The notes under the pieces were generated by a model, which worked only from the letters and a program-made list of their open reading frames with translations, made no database searches and was not told where the DNA came from. From the NCBI GenBank assembly GCA_039707465.1, contig CM077643.1:67334605-67398604 (forward strand): a stretch of DNA of 64,000 nt, given 5' to 3'. The stretch comes from Rhabdophis nuchalis (lineage: Eukaryota; Chordata; Lepidosauria; Squamata; Natricidae). Positions 57,200 to 64,000 of the stretch are shown here, in pieces. The position numbers and the translations under genes were made by a program. How positions within the stretch are numbered: the stretch's first letter is position 1; each line of letters opens with the position of its first letter.

Positions 57200-57602
57200 A
57201 CTATGCTAGAAAAGCAATATATGGGAATAAATATTTTGTTGTTCCTTAAAGTAAAATAAGTAAAATATTGTGGCCATTGGACAGAACTGACTGCACTGTA
57301 GACATGAAACACATACTGTATAGACCCTTAATTTGAGTTCAATAAAATAAGGATTGTACATAGAACAATATTGGACCTCTGAAAAGTAAAAGCATGCATA
57401 TGTACTCAGTACTTGGTTTGGGCCCCTTTTGCAGCAATTACTGCCCCAATGCGGCGTGACATGGAATCTATCAGCCTGGCACTGCTGAGGTGCTATGGAA
57501 GACCAGGATGCTTCAATAGCGGCCTTCAGCTCTTCTGCATTGTTTGGTCTCTTCCTCTCATCTTTCTTTGCACAATATTCTAATTTTTCGAGTTTCACCT
57601 GT
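57200..57602 (-). pseudogene. Tc1-family transposase C-terminal fragment
   Basis: The minus-strand frame 57206-57598 includes NNAEELKAAIEASWSSIAPQQC, abbreviated AEELKAAI/SWSSIAPQQC, then a frame-changed stretch corresponding to the MPRR-AVI-AKG-PTKY end of Tc1-like transposases. The right edge has AGGTGAAACTCG and TTAGAATATTGTGCAAAG, which may be the terminal inverted repeat. Catalytic regions are absent, so it is inactive. Confidence 0.65.
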
Positions 57603-57662
57603 ACATGCCAGCCAGATGATTTATCAGCCTATCTGCTGCTTGTGGAGCTCCCTAGAATTTAA

Positions 57663-58440
57663 ATTATTTTGGAGTGCTTGATGCTCTCTGAGTTTGGTTG
57701 TTTGCTTGAAGATGGTTCATACCCAGCTAAGTAATATCATCAGTGCTCATGAGTGCCAGGTTTGCTTCCTGTTTATATACAGTAACTTGCCCTTCCAGTA
57801 TTGGTGGGGTTGTGGTTTTTTTCCTTGGTAGTTCCTTGATTAGAATATTGTTTTCTGCTGGATTATGTGGTGCTAATCCCTGCTTAGTTTCTTATTGTTT
57901 CTGGAGAAGATGTGTTGTAGTCTTTTAGCTTTTTATTGTCTCTTTTGAATGGTGTGTAAGTGTGATTTAGCTCAATATTCTATTGATGGCTGATGGCTGA
58001 ATGCCAAGCTTCCAGCAATTCCCTATCATTTTTTTTTTTAAAGCTTGGTCTAGATTGCTCAGTTTCCTAGTTGAAACTATGGTTGATTTTTTCCTTGTGT
58101 TGTAAGATTAAGAAGCTTTTCAAGACATCTGAAATAAACCAAAAGACCCATTAGTCCAAGAAAAAAAATCCCAGGAATCATTGACAACAGTGGTCCCCAA
58201 TCTTTCCAGCTTTGCAGCCTAATGGCATCAGCACCATTGTCAGTTGGGTGATGGCATGGTTCTGCTCAAGCAGCTCATGCACTGGCCCTCTGCTTGAGTG
58301 GCCCAGTTCCAAACAGGGTGTGTTCCAATACCAGACAAAAGTTCCAGGATTGGAAACCCCTGATGTGCAATACACAATGAGTAATGAAACATCTGCAAGC
58401 AAACAATCAAGCTCAAGGACTTCATCGTTCAAGCCTGAGC
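57663..58440. mobile_element. element with inverted arms, copy of the 31492 family
   Basis: The left arm (CTCTCTGAGTTTGGTTGTTT, 57687 on) and the right arm (GAAACATCTGCAAGCAAACA, 58387 on) are imperfect complements of each other and match the arms of 31492-31640. The interior is T-rich with no coding signature and contains a hAT-like MITE at 58188-58362. It may be a fuller version of the 149-base foldback. Confidence 0.5.
58188..58362. mobile_element. hAT-like MITE nested in the inverted-arm element
   Basis: It starts CAGTGGTCCCCAATCTTTCC and ends CCAGGATTGGAAACCCCTG. The 8-base flanks ATTGACAA and ATGTGCAA agree at five of eight positions, so any TSD is eroded. Confidence 0.65.
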
Positions 58441-58444
58441 TACA

Positions 58445-60960
58445 TAAATTATGACATATTAAATTATTATATTGCACATTTTAATGTGTGGTGGAAGGGT
58501 GGCAGGGTGGAAGCAGACTTGGTTTCTATTGCCAAGAGAGGAGCATGTTTGTAACACTTTAATCTGACATATTAGGGATGATGTAGACATCGGACTTGCT
58601 TCATTTTGGGATATGCAGAAACAGATGATGTCATCTTCAACTCATCACTAGCCTGCTGGAAAGGTAACCTTCATTTAGTGTTTCAGGTTTTGCTTTAGAA
58701 ATAGCATTTTCCTCTCAGCTGGTACAAGCAAGACAGTCCAGTCTATCTGCTGTATATTATGACTACAGAAAGCCTCCATTTCAAATGTCTAGAATGGGCT
58801 GTGAGAATTGGCACACCAACTCTCTGGTTCTTGCTTTCTGCCTTCCTTGGTCATTCTGAAATGGGTTGCTGGAATGTTTAACTGTTAGGAAAAATTAGAC
58901 CTGTTATTAGGGAATATGTACATTACAGATTCAGTGACTATTTTTCTTTTTTAAAAAGTTAAATTGACATGTGTTTTGTTATTTTTCCTTTGTAGCACAA
59001 CTGACAAGAAAAACTGTAAAATGTGGCATTTTCTTTTTATTTTAAATCATTTTAGCAGTTCAGTGTTAAAAATGATCTTTTTCCTTTCCCCCCTGTTTTC
59101 CTTTTCTTTATTTCTTTGGGTAAAATTGAATATTTCAGGAAGAACTGTAATGCTGTTACTTTTATTTCATTGGTGCTGAAGGTACATGCCTATAGAAGGG
59201 AAAACAACTGTAATTTTCTGTCCTAGCATAGGAAAGCCAAGGGGAGAAAAGTAAGGAAACCCACCAATCGATGGACATGTGACTATGGACTGGACAGGAT
59301 AGAGTAGCCAAGATAAGGAAAGAGATTGAAGTCCAGGAAGGGGCTGCTTCATTTAAAGCCAGTTTGTACACAGAAGATAAGCCACTAAAAGCTGTAATGT
59401 GAGAAAGCCCTTAATTCTGGGTGTTCTTTGTTTTAATTAGAGTGTTCTTTGTTTTAATTTAATTAACCCGTGACCCACAGCTAGGAGGGCCTTTGCATCA
59501 GTCTTTAGTTCTTTTCCATTGGGTTTTGGAACATCAGTGAGAGATCAACAACAAGCTCAAGTTGAATTATAGTGAGCATCCAAACAGGGAAAAGCTTAAC
59601 ATCATGGGTAATATTTTTCTCTGCCTGTTTTCATTCTTTTTATGGTAGAATAGTTAAGAAATCCCTTTCAAATTGCAGCTACTCGTTAATGATAGAGGCT
59701 TCTTCATCTAGCACTAGCTGGAGAGTACCTTCTGAATACCAATTGCAAAGGGAGAATACAGGACCTGCAGATCTTTCCTTGTTTATTGATCTATGGTTTT
59801 CATTCCCTTCCACATATGCCAAAATAAAATATGTGATGGCCTACTCAGGTTTGATACAGTGATATTTTTGAACTATATAGTGCTAACTTTTCAAACTTAG
59901 AGATTGACATCCTGCTGGAGGGAAACTGCCAAAAATAGTTATACTGCTGACTATATATCTGGATGTCTGGACGCCCAGCATGCTAGGACTTGGACATCAG
60001 CTAATCATTAGAACTTTACTTCTTGAGAAAAAAAAAACCTTGTTTGGCTTTCCCACCAATCATTTGGAAAACAATGTCATCTGCACAATATTAAAAATAT
60101 ATCGATAAGGATCCAGAATGCCTTTTGCTTTCAATAGAGCCCCATTGTGTTTAAGCAGGGCACCATGTGTATTTGTATAGCGTCCTCTTCTACATCCTAT
60201 GATGATGACATTATTGGAATGGGATGCTTTTGGATGGAGCTTATTTCAATGGACATGACCATTGGAAATCTGGTTCAAGTCTCAAAAACTGGCCAGGTAG
60301 AATGCAATAATGGTGCAACCTCTGTTTAGCCATTCTTATCAGATATTGTCCTTTTTCAGGCAGACTTCCATAGATATCATTCAATAAATTTCTTCCTATT
60401 TACAATGCAGATCACTGACAGTGGCATACTGAGACTGAGGTGCATAGACGTGGTCTGCTTCATGTGCAGGCAATGGGGGGGGGGTGATGCCAATGATGCC
60501 AATGAAGAGAAGAAGGAGGCATGAAATCAAGTCAGTACTAATAGCATGCTAACCACCTATTTGGTGATTGGTAGTGTGGTGCAGATACAGCAGTGGAGAT
60601 GTAGATGGATCCAGTGGTGATTCAGGAGCCTCATGGCATAATTTGGGAGGGCTAGGGAAGAATAGACAGCAGTTATTGGAGATCATTGGATGGCAGTGGT
60701 TTTGTTCCTCAGCTTGGAAGTACTGGTTCTTTGCCAAGGGTGAAATAGACAAATAGTAGGAAGGTTGACAATGGTGTGGTTAGAGCCTTTGAACCAATGG
60801 TACTTTATAATATTTACCATTCCATACTGCAGAAGGAAGATCATGGTACTGGACAAGAGTTAAAGACATAGTATAAGATGCTATAACATTTTCCATCTTA
60901 AAAAAATAGAATCATTATTATTATCAAGATCATGTTATTATATAGTTATTATGTTATAAT
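58445..60960. other. unassigned sequence
   Basis: No recognised gene or repeat over about 2.5 kb apart from a G run near 60475. Chance frames do not exceed 96 codons. Confidence 0.4.
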
Positions 60961-60964
60961 CCAC

Positions 60965-61092
60965 CTACTGTTTTTTCCCAAAAGTAAGACAAGGTCTGAT
61001 TTTGTTTTGACCCCCGAAATAAGCACTTGGTCCTCATGACTGCTGCTGTGTTGCAATATTTTGAGGCAGGGCTTATTTTCAGAGGAGGACTT
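60965..61092. mobile_element. MITE fragment cut by an L2 insertion
   Basis: CCCAAAAGTAAGACAAGGTC, TTGACCCCCGAAATAAGCAC and GGCTTATTTTCAGAGGAGGACTTA resemble a common CCCGAAAATAAGAC-type MITE. Its expected right end is replaced by the L2 copy that starts at about 61094. Confidence 0.5.
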
Positions 61093-61093
61093 A

Positions 61094-61528
61094 TACATCC
61101 TCACGGCCGATTCACTCCCACAGAGAGGGACTTCTCCGGGTGCCGTCCACTAGACTTTGTCAGCGGGCGATGCCCAGGGGAAGGGCTCTCTCTGTGGTGG
61201 GCCCGGCCCTCTGGAACGACCTTCCCCCCGACATCAGGACGACCACGGACCTCCGCTCCTTCCGTCTTAAATTAAAAACTCATTTCTTCTGTCTGGCCGG
61301 CCTAGGATAGTCTCTCTGTCTTTGGGGTTTTATTGGGAAGTTTTATAATATAGCTTAGTTTTAATGGGGAATTTTAGCGCAGGTTTAGATTTAATTTATT
61401 TTTAATGAAATGTTTGTATGTATTTATTGTTTTTACTTTGCCTGTGCACCACCCCGAGTCCCTGTGGGGAGAGGGTGCGGTTTAGAAATATTAAATATTA
61501 TTATATATTATTATTATTATTATTATAT
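61094..61528 (+). mobile_element. 5'-truncated L2-like LINE 3' end
   Basis: It starts at CATCCTCACGGCCGATTC, equivalent to about 28624, and runs through the C-terminal coding end and 3' UTR (CCTGTGCACCACCCCGAGTC) to a short (ATT)n with TATATTA interruptions. The correct frame gives SHREGLLRVPSTRLCQRAMP and WNDLPPDIRTTTDL. It is very close to 28624-29028. Confidence 0.9.
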
Positions 61529-61529
61529 T

Positions 61530-63120
61530 GTAAGCTTAAGAATCTGACCAACTGGTGGTTAAAGTAAATAAATGGATTGGTTTCAGATCTCTTGCAGGTG
61601 CACAACATGACTTAGCTCCTACATATGTTATCTTGTTTTAGTTTTAACAAGATTCTTCATCCTCTTTTTGTTTACATAAAGGTCCCTGCACATCTCCATC
61701 AAAGCCATCTTATTATTCTCTACAAATATTCTCTACAAGTTTGTGTTTACTTAATGCAAATTCTAATGAAATGTAAGTTGACACATCCAAAGCTCTTATA
61801 CTAGAAACAATACAAGATTCAGATGACACATGGATCAAAAATTATAATGAATCATCTTCAATAACCTTTGACACTAGGGAAGAGAAAGGAAACACAAGAG
61901 TCAATTCCAACAGGAAAAAAATGGAAAAGAAAGAGGTGCTAGTAAAGACCATCTGCAATCATCCATTAGGTGGATGTCATTTCATGTTGGTACATGTACT
62001 TTCCTTTTCAAATTTTAGTAAAGATCAAGATCTTGAAGAAGAATACTATCCAGCTTTGGTTTAAAACTTGGTGGAAATTAAATCCAAAAGATCTTGAATA
62101 TGAGAGCAACAAGTTTACTGCTTAAAAAAATGAAAAATATTCAGAATGGCACCAAAACTACCCAAAACTATTGTTAAAATCAACCAAGTAAAAATAGAGA
62201 GTAAAAATTGGAAATACATTTTATGTCATCCTTTTCATGCAATTATAGTTTTAGATCACAATGTTTACATTTTTGAAAGTGTGTCCTCAGGTGTGACTTT
62301 TTTAGAACTTTTGGGAAAAGTTCTTTTTTAGAACTTTTGGGAAAAGTTCCCATTATTTTTAGTCTTATCCCATAGCAGAAAATGCTGCAGAATGTGGATA
62401 TAATCAAGGTATAATGGTAAAAAAGATTTTCACAGACAAGATAGGGTGCTCATTATGAGATTGTACATGCAGTGAATACAAATTTTGAATAGTTAATCTA
62501 GTATTTGAAAAACTGTGCAATTTAAAATAAAATGTGGGCACATGTAGATTAGCTCAGATTTTGCTCTTTGCTGTATGCAATTTTTCTTTTCTGAATTACT
62601 TTTTTTTGTTTTAGATTAGATTAATCAGACACAAATGTATTTGCAAACAGCTGGAAGTAGCCTTGAACAATGTACCATAAAATTCTAGGCTTTAAAATTG
62701 TTCCTTGAAGATTTGTGCAAAAAAATGTGGAGGCTTTTGCACAAATCAGGCCTTTTAGTACATAACAACAAAATGTAAGGAAATGGACATTATCATAGGG
62801 GGGGAAATCACAATTCAAAAAATGCAAGGATAAGGAACAGAGGATGCTATTGACAGAAAAAATCAAGAGGGCAATATTTGGGTGCCTTGATCATTGATCA
62901 CAAAGAACAGGACTCTTATTCCAAAGCAATGTTTGCTACCATTTATCATTTGCCTTGATTTCTGCAGAAGAAAAACTTGAGAAGACTTTACCAAACATAA
63001 GAGAAATGTATGATGAATTTTGTGGTGTAGATACCTTAATTAAAACTTTTTTAAACTGTGAAAATATTTGAAAGGCACAATATCCCAAATTAACATAGAA
63101 ATGGGCAGTATTGAAATTTC
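61530..63120. other. unassigned AT-rich sequence
   Basis: A local duplication of TTTTTTAGAACTTTTGGGAA, each followed by AAGTTC, occurs at 62297-62350. Otherwise nothing is recognised. Confidence 0.4.
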
Positions 63121-63132
63121 TGGAATGTATTA

Positions 63133-63332
63133 AGCAATAGCAATAACACTTAGACATATTCCGCATAATAGTACTTTACAGCACTTTTTGTTGGGTTTGC
63201 AAAGTCAGCATATTGACCACAACAATCTGAGTCCTCATTCTACCAACCTCAGAAGGATGGAAGGCTAAATCACCCAAGCTGTGAACAAAGTTGTCCAGCA
63301 ATACTGCATTCTAACAACTGTGCCACCAGAAT
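63133..63332 (-). mobile_element. Sauria-type SINE
   Basis: The reversed tail CAATAGCAATAACACTTAGA is at the left and GAAGGATGGAAGGCT is central. A degenerate tRNA-like head ending near GTGCCACCAGAATTTGG is at the right. It is more eroded than 16370-16597. Confidence 0.75.
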
Positions 63333-63334
63333 TT

Positions 63335-63685
63335 GGATTTTGATAAATGTCTACCAAACCTATCCTACTTCATGACTATTTATATGTGTGTTCCTAATGT
63401 AAAACAAACTTTTCAAAATTAAAATTAAAAAAATATGTTTTGATCAACTATGAACAAAGATAAATTAACACATCTGGCTATACTGTTTATTGAACATGAA
63501 TATGCAAAAAAATCAATTTTAATGAAGTCACTGTCAAATATGCAGCTGTTAAGGTTTAAACAGTAACAATGATATTTAATACTGTACCAGACCAAAATGT
63601 AACTAAATTTTCCTTTAAAAAATAAATAAATATACATCAAGGTAATTAAAAAATACTAATCCATTACTTTTTTCTCTTTTTTGAA
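63335..63685. other. unassigned AT-rich sequence
   Basis: No recognised feature. Confidence 0.4.
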
Positions 63686-63687
63686 AA

Positions 63688-64000
63688 GTTCCATCGCTGG
63701 TTATCGGGGGCGAGTCAATGGCCCCCGTGGAAAGGGCTCGCAACTTGGGCGTTCTCCTGGATTCACGGCTGTCCCTGGATGACCATGTGGCGGCCGTGAC
63801 CATGGGGGCGTTCTACCAGGTTCGCCTGGTACGCCAGTTGCGTCCCTTTCTGGACCGGGACACCCTCCGCACAGTCACGCAAGTACTCGCGACATCCCAC
63901 CTTGACTATTGCAACGCTCTCTACATGGGGCTCCCCTTGAGGTGCATCCGGAGGTTCCAGTTAGTCCAGAACGCGGCCGCGCGGGGGATTCTGGGAACAT
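63688..64000 (+). CDS. L2-like LINE copy, partial, runs off the window
   Basis: Plus-strand RT C-terminal region, equivalent to about 28167-28475. The frame from 63691 stays open to the window edge: LVIGGESMAPVERARNLGVL, RLSLDDHVAAV, FYQVRLVRQLRPFLDRD, LDYCNALYMGLPLRCI, QLVQNAAARGIL. The copy is 5'-truncated at GTTCCATCGCTGG. It resembles the 4987-5990 copy (GGESLAP, DSRLSLDDH) more than the 24274 copy, which hints at two subfamilies. Confidence 0.88.

Overview
This window looks like vertebrate nuclear DNA from a squamate reptile, most likely a snake. It is AT-rich, and I recognise no host gene, exon, tRNA, rRNA or bacterial-style operon. The assignment rests on the repeats: L2-like LINEs whose 3' ends run into (ATT)n, CR1 3' ends of the reptile type, tRNA-headed Sauria-type SINEs, R4/Dong-like relics, hAT foldback MITEs with 8-bp target-site duplications (TSDs), and many long microsatellites. 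The genus is inference. Where no feature is listed I saw only AT-rich unique-looking sequence.

Layout. 1-7.5 kb: compound microsatellites, an R4/Dong-like relic, a hAT MITE with perfect TSDs, and a frameshifted L2 copy on the minus strand. 7.5-24 kb: sparse SINE, CR1, L1 and R4 relics, foldback hAT MITEs and a TA-flanked MITE; two identical 66-base words lie about 760 bases apart. 24.27-29.03 kb: a nearly full-length L2-like LINE with a GC-rich 5' region, an apurinic-type endonuclease, a reverse transcriptase and a 3' tail. Its long frame is broken by a single in-frame TGA. 29.7-35 kb: CR1, foldback elements, and a nest in which an ORF1 relic carries a hAT MITE and an L2 tail and abuts an old L2 relic that is itself interrupted. 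37.4-39 kb: a small L2/SINE chimera, a second L2 3' copy with an internal deletion, and two long (ATT)n arrays. 44.6-46.6 kb: a 2-kb element with 14-base TSDs that carries only an intact L1-type ORF1. 51.6-53.6 kb: an LTR-like stretch, a long (CT)n and a 1-kb MITE with an internal tandem array. 55-58.5 kb: a MITE, a second, 5'-truncated copy of the ORF1-only element, a Tc1 fragment and an inverted-ended element. 61-64 kb: two more L2 copies, the last running off the window, and a Sauria SINE.

The coding sequences do not form a host pathway. The endonuclease/RT frames and the ORF1 frame belong to retrotransposons. The most notable signal is the ORF1-only family: two independent insertions join the ORF1 stop directly to the same 3' UTR, with no ORF2 between. 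This is the architecture called HAL1 (half-L1) in mammals. It would depend on another LINE for reverse transcriptase.
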